Source of the DNA: CAVRQM01 sp965246915
GTDB taxonomy: Bacteria > Pseudomonadota > Alphaproteobacteria > Acetobacterales > Acetobacteraceae
DNA: 64,000 nt
Direction of reading: 5' to 3'
Assembly: GCA_965246915.1 (NCBI GenBank)
Contig: CBDFGB010000010.1
Span: 186,001-250,000, forward strand
Shown one piece after another: positions 1 to 7,934 of the stretch. The notes below the pieces were generated by a model. That model was not told the DNA's origin. It made no database searches and worked only from the letters and a program-made list of their open reading frames with translations. The translations under genes and the position numbers were made by a program. The first letter of the stretch is position 1. Each line of letters starts with the position of its first letter.

Positions 1-656
1 GCATCCGGCTGATCGAGGCCGGCTATCAACTCGGGATGCTATCCTCCATCCGAGTCGTGCACGCGCACAACCGGTCGGCGGGATACTATGTCCGACGTTG
101 CTTCGTCGATCTGGTGTTCCTGGCCCAGAGCTTTCCCGACTTCACGCTTCCCGCCGGCCACGAGCCGGTGGGCGCGGTCGCGGCGGCGGCCAGCCTGGCG
201 CGCCTCGTCCCTCGCTTTGCCGCCGACCTCCGCACCGGCGTTCCGGCCAAGATGCTCGAACGCGTGATCGACGCATGGCGCGAGGAGGCGATGCCGAAGA
301 CGGTCAGCGCCTCCGACGACGGTTCGTTCGGCTTCGCTCCACTTCAGGATTGGATCGCCCGACTCCACGCCGACCGCAAATTGCACGGACGGACATTGTC
401 GCCGACCGAACGGCGCGGGGCGGAGGCGCTGCGCGACATGGTCGTGGCGCGGCTCGTGGCGCTGCACCACTACATCGCCGAGGCGTGGCCGATGGCCGAC
501 GAGTCGGCGGTGGCGGAACTCGGCGCGGCGGTGATGAAGACCATCGCCATGAGCCTCGGCGCGCATCTGGCGTGCTGCCACCTGACGGACGCGGCGCATG
601 GTCAGCGCGACCCGCTGCTGGCCGAGCTGAAGCCGCTGCTGCTGGCCGGCATCTGA
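1..656 (+). CDS. glycosyltransferase, C-terminal part (cut by left edge)
   Basis: The frame is open from the first bases and ends in TGA at 654-656, so only the C-terminal ~218 residues are present. The segment IRLIEAGYQLGM..VVHAHNRSAGYYVRR looks like the end of a family-2 glycosyltransferase, where an acidic/aromatic stretch is followed by a histidine motif (H.H..S) and a Y.RR segment. The rest is helical with no recognisable motif. The next glycosyltransferase gene starts one base after the stop, so the two are probably co-transcribed and act on the same polysaccharide. The GT2 assignment rests on a short stretch; the true start and catalytic DxD region lie outside the window. Confidence 0.6.
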   Translation, partial: IRLIEAGYQLGMLSSIRVVHAHNRSAGYYVRRCFVDLVFLAQSFPDFTLPAGHEPVGAVAAAASLARLVPRFAADLRTGVPAKMLERVIDAWREEAMPKTVSASDDGSFGFAPLQDWIARLHADRKLHGRTLSPTERRGAEALRDMVVARLVALHHYIAEAWPMADESAVAELGAAVMKTIAMSLGAHLACCHLTDAAHGQRDPLLAELKPLLLAGI

Positions 657-657
657 A

Positions 658-1917
658 ATGCGCGTCCTGTTCGTCGTGCATCAGTTCATGCCGGAATTCG
701 CCTCGGGCACCGAGCGGGTCACTCTGGCCTTGGCCAAGGCGGCGCAAAGGAGCGGCCATCGCGCCACCGTCCTGACCTGTTCGATGGACCCCGATGCCGC
801 GTGGGGCGACACCACCCCCGAGGGCTTCCGCCGAACCGCGGTGCAGGGGCTGGAAGTCGCGGGAATCCCGCTCGCCATGCTGCCCGAGGGGCCGCAAGGG
901 TTCGCCGACGTGGACGAACTCGGCCAGCGCGTGCCGACACCTGCGCTGACGCGGCTGAACCAGGCCGTGGACGCTTTCATCTCGCGTGGCAGTTTCGACC
1001 TGGTGCACGTCACCCACGCCATGCGCATGATGGACGTGGTGGCCCGTGTTCGCGCCGCCGAATTGCCGTACGTGCTGACCCTGACTGACTTCTTTCTGAT
1101 GTGCTACCGGATCAATCTGGTGCGCCGCAGCGGTGCGCTTTGCACCGGTCCCGAGGAGGGCCGGGCTTGCGCCACGCATTGCAAGCGCGAGGATCTGAAC
1201 GTCCTGATGCTGGAGCAGCGACAGGCGGCGGTGGCCTCGGTCCTTCGTGGGGCAGCGTTTCGCGTCGCGTGCTCGCCGTTCGTCGCCGACGCCTTTCGCG
1301 GCGAATATCCCGATCTGCAGATCGCGGTCATCGGCCACGGCATCGAACTGTTGCGCATGGTGCCGCGTGCGCCGCGCACCGACGACCGCATCGTGCTGGG
1401 CTATGTTGGAACCATATCGCAGGCAAAGGGCGCCGACGTGATCCTGCGCGCGGTGGTCGCCACGCCGGACGCCCGCCTTTGTCTCGACATGGTGGGGCCG
1501 CTGTCCGGCGACACGCTGTTCGCCGAGGAGATGCAGGCCATCGCCGCCTCGGACCCGAGGGTCCGGCTGCGCGGCGCGGTGCCGGCATCGCAGGTCCCGG
1601 CGGTGATGTCCGGCTTCGATCTGCTGTGCCTGCCGTCCCGGATGCCCGAGACCTTCTCGCTGGCGATGCACGAGGGGTTCGCCGCCGGCCTGCCGGCGCT
1701 GGTCGGCGATCTGGGCTATCCGGCGCGCGTGGTATCCGAGGCCGGGTGCGGCGCGGTGCTGCCGGACGGTGACGAGATCGCTTGGGCCGACGCGATCGGC
1801 AGGATCGCCGACGACCCGTCGGTGCTGGACGACTGGCGGTCGCGCTTGCCGCTGCCGGCCAGGGTCGAGGAAGAAACGTTTCTGTATGGCCAGTTGTACA
1901 AGGCTTGCATCGCCTGA
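658..1917 (+). CDS. glycosyltransferase family 4
   Basis: A 419-residue protein with the GT-B layout. The N-terminus MRVLFVVHQFMPEF..GTERV is the typical glycine-rich acceptor-domain start of GT4 enzymes. The C-terminal half has the donor-domain features: RIVLGYVGTISQAKGADVI near residue 245, then DLLCLPSRMPETFSLAMHEGFAAGLP, which carries the E..G..AxA nucleotide-sugar-binding pattern. It probably transfers a sugar from an activated nucleotide to a cell-surface glycan; donor and acceptor cannot be read. The ATG lies one base after the preceding glycosyltransferase stop, indicating translational coupling. A cysteine cluster around residues 160-175 is not a general feature of the family. Confidence 0.85.
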   Translation: MRVLFVVHQFMPEFASGTERVTLALAKAAQRSGHRATVLTCSMDPDAAWGDTTPEGFRRTAVQGLEVAGIPLAMLPEGPQGFADVDELGQRVPTPALTRLNQAVDAFISRGSFDLVHVTHAMRMMDVVARVRAAELPYVLTLTDFFLMCYRINLVRRSGALCTGPEEGRACATHCKREDLNVLMLEQRQAAVASVLRGAAFRVACSPFVADAFRGEYPDLQIAVIGHGIELLRMVPRAPRTDDRIVLGYVGTISQAKGADVILRAVVATPDARLCLDMVGPLSGDTLFAEEMQAIAASDPRVRLRGAVPASQVPAVMSGFDLLCLPSRMPETFSLAMHEGFAAGLPALVGDLGYPARVVSEAGCGAVLPDGDEIAWADAIGRIADDPSVLDDWRSRLPLPARVEEETFLYGQLYKACIA

Positions 1918-1939
1918 TCCGGACGGAGGAGTGTCGGCG

Positions 1940-3133
1940 ATGGGCGGGCTGCTGATGGACTGGCTGGAACTTCTGGTGCGCTGGACGCATGTCGTGGCCG
2001 GCATCGCCTGGATCGGGTCGTCGTTCTATTTCATCGCGCTGGACGCGAGCCTCACGCCGAATCCCCGCCTCGATCCGCGCGTGAAGGGCGAGGCGTGGCA
2101 GGTTCATGGCGGTGGCTTCTACCAGATGCAGAAATATCTGGTCGCCCCAGACTTCATGCCCAAGCACCTGACCTGGTTCATGTGGGAAGCGTATTCGACA
2201 TGGATTTTCGGCTTCCTGCTGCTCGTGCTCGTCTATTACCTGCACCCGACACTCTATCTGATCGATCCGCAGGTGATGCGGCTGTCGGTCTCCGACGCGA
2301 TCGCCGGGGGGGCCGCGTCGCTGGCCGTCGGATGGTTCGCCTATGACGCGCTGTGCCGCTCGCCGATCGGCCGGGACGCGGCGCAATTGGCGGTGGTGGG
2401 ATTCTCACTGCTGGTGCTGGCGACCTTCGCCTACATGCAGGTCTTCTCCGCGCGGGGCGCGTTTATCCATGTCGGGGCGTTGGTTGGCTCGATCATGGTC
2501 GGCAACGTGTTTTTCATAATCATCCCGAACCAACGGCGCGTGGTCGCCGACCTGCTGGCCGGCCGCGCGCCCGACCCCGCCCTCGGCGCGCAGGCCAAAC
2601 AACGCAGCCTGCACAACAACTACCTGACGCTGCCGGTCGTGTTCATCATGATCTCGAACCACTACGCATTCGTCTACGCCGGGCGCTGGGGCTGGCTGGT
2701 GCTGACCGGCGTGTTCATCGCGAGCTTTCTTGTCCGGCACTGGTTCAACGTCGGCCACACTGGCGCGAAGCCGGACTGGTGGCTGTGGCCGGTCGCCGCC
2801 GTCCCGATCGCGGCGGCCGCGCTGGTCACGCTCGCCGCCCAGCATCGGGGGGCGACGTCGCCGGCGGGCGCCGCCGCGAGCTTCGCGGAGGTTCAGCGGA
2901 TCGTCGCCACCCGCTGCCAGCCCTGCCACGCGGCCCGGCCTTCGTTCGAGGGCATTTCGGAGGCACCGAAAGGGATCATGCTCGACACCCCTTCCCGCAT
3001 CGCCGTCTTGGCCGCGCAGATCAGGGCGCAGGCGGTCGTCTCGCGGGCGATGCCGATGGGCAACGTGACCGGCATCACCGAGGCCGAGCGCCAGGCCTTG
3101 GCGAGTTGGATCGACGCCGGCGCGGCGCGATGA
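1940..3133 (+). CDS. puuD: urate hydroxylase PuuD (membrane urate oxidase with cytochrome c domain)
   Basis: Predicted 397-residue inner-membrane protein. It begins MGGLLMDWLELLVRWTHVVA and has about eight hydrophobic segments up to residue ~300, followed by a soluble c-type cytochrome domain with the heme motif CQPCH (Cys326, Cys329, His330). This is the architecture of PuuD, which oxidises urate to 5-hydroxyisourate and passes electrons to the respiratory chain rather than making peroxide. The ATG at 1940 is preceded by a strong GGAGG at 1925-1929; a longer frame exists upstream but would overlap the glycosyltransferase. Its stop overlaps the start of hydroxyisourate hydrolase by four bases, which supports the pathway assignment. 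The gap to the upstream glycosyltransferase is only 22 bases. Confidence 0.93.
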   Translation: MGGLLMDWLELLVRWTHVVAGIAWIGSSFYFIALDASLTPNPRLDPRVKGEAWQVHGGGFYQMQKYLVAPDFMPKHLTWFMWEAYSTWIFGFLLLVLVYYLHPTLYLIDPQVMRLSVSDAIAGGAASLAVGWFAYDALCRSPIGRDAAQLAVVGFSLLVLATFAYMQVFSARGAFIHVGALVGSIMVGNVFFIIIPNQRRVVADLLAGRAPDPALGAQAKQRSLHNNYLTLPVVFIMISNHYAFVYAGRWGWLVLTGVFIASFLVRHWFNVGHTGAKPDWWLWPVAAVPIAAAALVTLAAQHRGATSPAGAAASFAEVQRIVATRCQPCHAARPSFEGISEAPKGIMLDTPSRIAVLAAQIRAQAVVSRAMPMGNVTGITEAERQALASWIDAGAAR

Positions 3134-3459
3134 GCGGCCGCATCACCACGCATGTGCTCGACACCGCGACCGGCCGGCCGGCGGCGGGCATGCGGGTGCG
3201 GCTGGAGCGGTTGCCCGGACCCGAGACGCTTGGAGAGTGGCGGACAAATCCGGACGGCCGTTGCGACGCGCCGCTGCTGGAGGGGCCGGCGCTGACCGAG
3301 GGCGAATACGAGTTGATCTTCGACGTGGCGGGCTGGCGATCCGGACCAGGCTTTTACGACACGATACCCATCCGATTCCGTATCACCGATCCCGACGCGC
3401 ACCACCATGTGCCGCTCACGCTGTCGCCATTCGGATATTCAACCTATCGCGGGACCTGA
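3130..3459 (+). CDS. uraH: 5-hydroxyisourate hydrolase (transthyretin-like)
   Basis: A 109-residue transthyretin-related protein. Diagnostic features are the N-terminal ITTHVLDTATGRPAAGM segment with the catalytic His, the central GRCDAPLL segment, and the C-terminal YSTYRGT, a variant of the family signature YRGS. It hydrolyses the 5-hydroxyisourate made by PuuD to OHCU. The start codon overlaps the puuD stop (ATGA), so the two are translationally coupled. The next pathway enzyme, OHCU decarboxylase, is not in the window. The 3' end overlaps the convergent response-regulator gene by 21 bases. Confidence 0.92.
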   Translation: MSGRITTHVLDTATGRPAAGMRVRLERLPGPETLGEWRTNPDGRCDAPLLEGPALTEGEYELIFDVAGWRSGPGFYDTIPIRFRITDPDAHHHVPLTLSPFGYSTYRGT

Positions 3460-3918
3460 CGGGCCGGTCTCGCGCCGCCCCGCCTCGATTCCCAGCGCCA
3501 AGGCACCGAGCAGGGACTCCAGGGTGAACGGCTTGGCCAGATGGCCGTCCATCCCAGCCGCGCGACATTGCTCCGCCTGCTCGCTCGATACCGCGGCGGT
3601 CAACGCGACGATCGGAACGCGCTGGCCGGCCGGCTCCAGCGCGCGGATCCGGCGCGCCGCCTCGAACCCGTCAATGCCTGGCATCCGAAGGTCCATGGTG
3701 ACCACATCGAAAGCGTTCTTGACCACGGCCTGAACGGCCATCATGCCGTTTTCGGCGCAGTCGACCTCATGGCCGGCGGAATGAATGAAGGCCGCGGCGA
3801 TATCGCGATTCATCGCGACATCATCGACCACGAGCACGCGCAAGAAACGTGGTGGGGCGGGGATGGCATAGGGCGGCAACGCGTCACGTTCGCTCGCCGA
3901 TCGGGGTGAAGGCAACAT
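3439..3918 (-). CDS. stand-alone response regulator receiver protein
   Basis: A REC domain without an output domain. The sequence shows RVLVVDDVAMNRDIAAAF (acidic pair), VVTMDLRMPGIDG (phospho-acceptor Asp), the conserved Thr in VALTA, and the Lys in HLAKPF. The first ~35 residues are a proline-rich leader. I place the start at ATG 3918 because GGGAG lies 8-9 bases upstream; a longer form starting at 3978 is possible. The domain is strikingly similar to the REC domain inside the divergently transcribed hybrid kinase: both contain VVDDVAMNRDIAAAFI and SAGHE. It is therefore probably a paralogue and may receive phosphate from that kinase or its Hpt domain. With no DNA-binding domain, it would act by protein contact. 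Confidence 0.88.
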   Translation of the reverse strand: MLPSPRSASERDALPPYAIPAPPRFLRVLVVDDVAMNRDIAAAFIHSAGHEVDCAENGMMAVQAVVKNAFDVVTMDLRMPGIDGFEAARRIRALEPAGQRVPIVALTAAVSSEQAEQCRAAGMDGHLAKPFTLESLLGALALGIEAGRRETGPSGPAIG

Positions 3919-3994
3919 ACGCGCTCTCCCTTGTCTCGACGACAGCGGCGAGGCCGGCGCCGTCATGTGGTGGCCCATAGGTCTGACCGAGTCT

Positions 3995-4013
3995 CGTAAA
4001 GGTCGCCTTTACG
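3995..4013. promoter_or_regulatory. perfect 8-bp-arm palindrome in the divergent regulator/kinase gap
   Basis: CGTAAAGG-TCG-CCTTTACG is a perfect dyad, 8-base arms around 3 bases. It sits in the 246-base gap between the response regulator (leftward) and the hybrid kinase (rightward). It is the only obvious dyad in that gap and is AT-richer than its surroundings, so it is a candidate operator controlling one or both genes. No regulator that binds it is identified; a short RNA hairpin in the 5' leader of the longer form of the regulator is the alternative. Confidence 0.4.
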
Positions 4014-4164
4014 TGGCCGGCCTCCGCCCCCTCGTCGCGGCGCGCCGGTTCGCCACCGTCATCACGTTAGCGCCCGCTTCACCCGTGCCGGCCAATCGTG
4101 CGCTTTGGACCGCGGCGTCCGATCGTCCGATGGGTTCCTCAGGCTGACATGAGGGCGATGTGGC

Positions 4165-7100
4165 ATGTTGAATCGCTTGGCGACGTGGCTTGTCGATCCG
4201 GCGGGGCTGCCGCCGCATGGCTTCTGTTTGCTGTGGGACCCGGGACTGATCTGGACCCAGGTCGCCGCCGACATCGCGGTGGGCGTCGCCTATTTCGCGA
4301 TGTCCCTCGCGTTGACCATCTATGCCCGCCGGCGTCGCGACGTGGCCTTTCGGCCGCTCGTCTGGATGTTCGCGGCATTCATCGTGCTCTGTGGCGCATC
4401 CCATTGGATCGATGCGCTGACCGTCTTCGTGCCGGCGTACGCCGTGCAAAGCCTCGTGAAAATCGCCACCGCCCTGGTCTCGGCGTGCACCGCCGCCGCG
4501 CTCTGGTTGCTGCTGCCGAGAGCCATCGCCCGCCCCTCGGCATCACAGTTCGAAGCGATGAGCCGGGCGCTCGGCAAAAGCGAGTCCTTCCTCGACCGGA
4601 TCGGTCGCTTGGCCGGCGTCGGCGGCTGGGAACTCGATCTCGCGACGAACGCCATCTACTGGTCTCCCGAAACCTACCGGATCCATGGCGTCCCCGCCGG
4701 CTACACGCCGGTGCTTGGGGAAGCGATCAATTTCTATGCGCCCGAGGCTCGGCCCATCATCCACACGGTCATCGCCCGTGCGACGGAGGGCGGTGAGGGA
4801 TGGGATCTGGAGCTGCCATTCATTCGCGGTGACGGCCGGCGGATCTGGGTGCGCACGGTCGGCACGGTCGAGTTCGTGGACGGCAAGGCCGCGCGGGCGA
4901 TGGGGGCTTTTCAGGATGTGACCGAGCGCGTGGCCCAGCGCCTCGCGGTCCAGGACGCCAACGAGCGCGCCACGCTCGCGACCGAAAGCGCCGGTATCGG
5001 CGTGTGGGAACGCAATCTCCACACGGGTGCCATGATCTGGGACGCCTACATGCACCGGATCTATGGAACCGCGCGCGATGTCGATGTGCCCACCTACGAA
5101 TCCTGGCGGCGCCATGTTCATCCGGACGACCTCATCGAGGTGGAACTCGCCATCCGCGCCAGCATCGACGCCCTGGCCCCCTATGCCGCGGAATTCCGCA
5201 TCAAGCGAAGCGACGGATCCGTTCGCCACATCCGCGCGTTGGGCCGCATCGTCTGCGATCCTGCTGGGGATCCGGCCAAGATCGTGGGCGTCAACCTCGA
5301 CATCACCGAATCGCATCGGCTCGCGGCCCAACTCGACAAGCAAGCCCTCCGGCTCGCGGAAAGCGAGGCGAAATTCAGGCTTCTCGCCGAAAATGCCAAC
5401 GACATGATCGTCCTGGCCGGGCCGGACGGGACACGACGCTACATTTCGCCCGCGGCAAGCCGCATTTTTGGCGTGCCGCCGCAGGCACTCCTCGACGGCA
5501 ACCCGTACGATCTGATCCACCCCGACGATGCCGCCTCCGTCTGGGCGCTACGCACCAAGCTTCTCGCCGGTCCGAGTACGACGGCCACGCTTGTCTTTCG
5601 CGTATTGAATCCGGCGCGCGGCGAGGTCTGGGTCGAGTCAAGCGGCCGCACACTGTACGAGCGGGAGGGGCTGCAACCGGCGGGCTACGTCGCGATCCTG
5701 CGCGACGTCACCGACCGGGTGCATGCAGAACAAGAGCTGCGCACCTCCAACGCGGAATTGACACGCCTCGCGCGGCACTTCGCGAAGGCGCGCATGGTCG
5801 CCGAACAGGCGAACCGCGCGAAGACCCGTTTCCTGGCCAGCATGAGTCACGAACTGCGCACGCCGCTCAACGGCATCCTGGGGTATGCGCAGTTGTTGCG
5901 CATGGATGGCGCGCTCACGGAAACGCAGGTGACGCGCATCGACGCCATGCTGGCCGCCGGCACGCATCTGCTGGAAATGATCCATTGCGTTCTGGATCTA
6001 AGCCAGATCGAGACGGAAGGAACGGAGTTTCACCCGTGCGCCGTCGACCTGCGCAACATCGCCGAAGCGTGCCTCGGCCTGGTACGGCCCACCGCCGAGG
6101 CCAAACCCTTGGCGCTTCGACTGCTGATTGATGACGGCGTGCCGCGATGCGCCGTGACCGATGCGACGCGGCTGCGGCAGGTGTTGCTGAACCTGCTCGG
6201 CAATGCCGTGAAGTTCACGGCCCGCGGCTCGGTCGTCTTGCGGGTGCGGACCGCGCAGGACGAAACGAAACTGCGCTTCGAAGTGGCGGACACCGGGCCG
6301 GGCATCGCGGCCAGTCAGCGACATCGCCTGTTCGAGGCGTTCGAGCGGATGGAGACGGACAAGGGTGCCGGACCGGAGGGGGCCGGTCTGGGCCTGTCCC
6401 TCTCGGCGCAATTCGCCAAGCTGATCGGCGGTCGGTTGGGACATGAGGACAATCCGGGCGGCGGCAGCGTGTTTTGGCTCGAATTGCCGCTGGTGCAGGA
6501 CAGCACCGAGGCGGACTCGCACCAATCGGTGAGCGCGGATCAGACGGCCGTCGCGCACGCGGCTCCGATCGGCGACATGATGCGGCTTTTGGTCGTGGAC
6601 GACGTTGCGATGAATCGCGACATCGCCGCGGCATTCATCCGCTCCGCGGGCCACGAGGCGGTGTGCGTCGAGGGGGGAGCGGAGGCCGTCGCGGCGGTGC
6701 AAGGCGGCAATTTCGCGGCCGTGCTGATGGATGTACGGATGCCCGAGGTGGACGGCTTGGAAGCGACCCGGCGAATCCGTGCCTTGGCCGGCGAACGCGG
6801 GTCGGTCCCCATCGTGGCGCTGACAGCGCAGGTGTTCACCGAGCAGATCGACGCTTGCCGCGAGGCTGGCATGGACACGCATTTGGCCAAGCCGTTCACC
6901 CGGGAAACCCTGCTGGCCACGATCGAGCGATGCGTGGCCGCGTCGCCCGCACGCCGCGCCGTCTCTCCATCAACGGTCCCGGCCCGCAACCCGGTTGCCG
7001 CGTTGCCCGACGGCTCCGTGTCGCATGAGCCCCGTCCGGGTTCGCACCTGCCAATCGTCAACCAAGCGACGCTCGATCAGACGGTCGCCATGCTGCCGTC

Positions 7101-7404
7101 CGCCGCGACGGGCGGCTACTTTCTGACCCTGGCCGAAAAGATCGAAACGCTCACCCGGGCGCTGGCCGGACCGGACCGGCTGTCGGACGATGGCGCTTCC
7201 CTGGTGGAACTGACACACGCATTGGCGGGAAGTGCCGGCATGTTCGGGTTTGAGCGCCTCGTCTTCGCGGCGACGGAGTTCGAAAAGATGACCACGATCG
7301 ACCTGGCGACAGCGCTTGCGGAAGCCGACGGCCTTCACGCCACTTTGCAGGCATCGCTCGCCGAGCTGCGGCGAATGACGCGGCCTACGGCGCTGGTGTC
7401 GTGA
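4165..7404 (+). CDS. hybrid histidine kinase with ethylene-receptor-like membrane domain, three PAS, REC and Hpt
   Basis: A 1079-residue sensor kinase. Residues ~30-118 form three membrane helices matching the ethylene-binding domain of plant ETR1. They keep the equivalents of Asp25 (D36), Tyr32 (Y43), Ile62 (I73), Cys65 (C76) and His69 (H80, in FIVLCGASH), but Pro36 is Ser47. Three PAS domains follow (about 139-260, 270-395, 405-525), then HisKA with phospho-acceptor H562 in SHELRTPLNG. Next is an HATPase domain (N680 in the N-box, GPGI and GAGLGLS boxes), a REC domain (D812/D813, phospho-acceptor D856, K909), and a C-terminal Hpt domain with H1018 in HALAGSAG. It therefore carries a whole phosphorelay in one chain. 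The ATG at 4165 has GAGGG nine bases upstream. Ligand binding is inferred by comparison, not shown. Confidence 0.93.
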   Translation: MLNRLATWLVDPAGLPPHGFCLLWDPGLIWTQVAADIAVGVAYFAMSLALTIYARRRRDVAFRPLVWMFAAFIVLCGASHWIDALTVFVPAYAVQSLVKIATALVSACTAAALWLLLPRAIARPSASQFEAMSRALGKSESFLDRIGRLAGVGGWELDLATNAIYWSPETYRIHGVPAGYTPVLGEAINFYAPEARPIIHTVIARATEGGEGWDLELPFIRGDGRRIWVRTVGTVEFVDGKAARAMGAFQDVTERVAQRLAVQDANERATLATESAGIGVWERNLHTGAMIWDAYMHRIYGTARDVDVPTYESWRRHVHPDDLIEVELAIRASIDALAPYAAEFRIKRSDGSVRHIRALGRIVCDPAGDPAKIVGVNLDITESHRLAAQLDKQALRLAESEAKFRLLAENANDMIVLAGPDGTRRYISPAASRIFGVPPQALLDGNPYDLIHPDDAASVWALRTKLLAGPSTTATLVFRVLNPARGEVWVESSGRTLYEREGLQPAGYVAILRDVTDRVHAEQELRTSNAELTRLARHFAKARMVAEQANRAKTRFLASMSHELRTPLNGILGYAQLLRMDGALTETQVTRIDAMLAAGTHLLEMIHCVLDLSQIETEGTEFHPCAVDLRNIAEACLGLVRPTAEAKPLALRLLIDDGVPRCAVTDATRLRQVLLNLLGNAVKFTARGSVVLRVRTAQDETKLRFEVADTGPGIAASQRHRLFEAFERMETDKGAGPEGAGLGLSLSAQFAKLIGGRLGHEDNPGGGSVFWLELPLVQDSTEADSHQSVSADQTAVAHAAPIGDMMRLLVVDDVAMNRDIAAAFIRSAGHEAVCVEGGAEAVAAVQGGNFAAVLMDVRMPEVDGLEATRRIRALAGERGSVPIVALTAQVFTEQIDACREAGMDTHLAKPFTRETLLATIERCVAASPARRAVSPSTVPARNPVAALPDGSVSHEPRPGSHLPIVNQATLDQTVAMLPSAATGGYFLTLAEKIETLTRALAGPDRLSDDGASLVELTHALAGSAGMFGFERLVFAATEFEKMTTIDLATALAEADGLHATLQASLAELRRMTRPTALVS

Positions 7405-7651
7405 GGTTGGGAGGCGGCGGCAGTGTCTCCGGCGGGGGTGGTGAATCCTCGATCGGCGTGCCGCCGATCGGCGCGCCGGGACCGTTATAGATCACAGTCG
7501 GCGAACCGGTGGGCAGCCCATCGGCCCCCGTTCGGTATTTCGCGGAACAGCCGGCCAAAACTCCGCAGCCAATGACCACCGCTATCGCCCGGCGGAGTGC
7601 GACAACTCTCCGCTTGCCCGTGCGGCCGTTCAGATATGGCGCGACCACCAC
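7385..7651 (-). CDS. small proline-rich lipoprotein, function unknown
   Basis: An 88-residue predicted lipoprotein. A basic N-terminus (GKRR) leads into a hydrophobic stretch ending at the lipobox LAGC (Cys ~35), then a short mature part ending in a proline-rich tail (SPPPPETLPPPP). It would be lipid-anchored in the periplasm; I recognise no family. It is the last of four leftward genes that begin with pyruvate kinase. Its GTG start overlaps the end of the 30-residue membrane protein, and its 3' end overlaps the end of the hybrid kinase by 20 bases. The start is uncertain because two consecutive GTG codons are available. Confidence 0.6.
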   Translation of the reverse strand: MVVAPYLNGRTGKRRVVALRRAIAVVIGCGVLAGCSAKYRTGADGLPTGSPTVIYNGPGAPIGGTPIEDSPPPPETLPPPPNLTTPAP

Positions 7652-7722
7652 ACCGCCGCGCCCCCGAGGACGACGGCCAGGACCAGCGGTGCGAATGCCA
7701 CGTAGACTTCGATCAGGCTCAT
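7630..7722 (-). CDS. 30-residue single-span membrane protein
   Basis: A tiny gene encoding MSLIEVYVAFAPLVLAVVLG followed by GAAVWWSRHI, essentially one transmembrane helix. Its ATG overlaps the stop of the preceding 71-residue gene (ATGA at 7719-7722), and it overlaps the lipoprotein gene start downstream, so it sits in a tightly coupled chain behind pyruvate kinase. The overlaps and the clean hydrophobic profile argue that it is translated. No function can be inferred from sequence. Confidence 0.5.
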   Translation of the reverse strand: MSLIEVYVAFAPLVLAVVLGGAAVWWSRHI

Positions 7723-7934
7723 CGGTCCAATCCTCGCAAGATCAGATGGCCACAGTAATGTAGCACGAGTGCCGCCACGATCCAGAGCGGCGTGTACCCA
7801 AGCAGATGCGCACCGGCCAGTCCGCCCGCCGCGCCGATCGCCGGGACCACGACCGTGGAGACGAGGACCGCCACCGCCAGATTGTTCAATGCCGTAGCCG
7901 CGAGCTTGAGCCGCTCGATCCGAGCCAGGCTCAC
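7719..7934 (-). CDS. 71-residue membrane protein downstream of pyruvate kinase
   Basis: It starts with GTG at 7934, overlapping the pyruvate kinase stop as GTGA, and encodes VSLARIERLKLAATALNNLA followed by two predicted transmembrane helices (AVLVSTVVVPAIGAAGG and PLWIVAALVLHYCGHLI). A short basic amphipathic N-terminus precedes the helices. Its 3' end overlaps the next mini-gene by four bases. The position suggests co-expression with pyk, but the role is unknown. A longer frame runs upstream antisense-free through pyk in another frame, and I regard that extension as non-coding. Confidence 0.6.
   Translation of the reverse strand: MSLARIERLKLAATALNNLAVAVLVSTVVVPAIGAAGGLAGAHLLGYTPLWIVAALVLHYCGHLILRGLDR

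Noticed and set aside
304..2004. Long open frame on the minus strand opposite the first glycosyltransferase genes
   Set aside because: It mirrors clear plus-strand genes, is Arg/Ala/Pro/Gly-rich, and has no motif; this is the usual GC-rich shadow.
5004..6131. 375-codon plus-strand frame inside the hybrid kinase
   Set aside because: It lies within the kinase gene in another frame and has no homology features.
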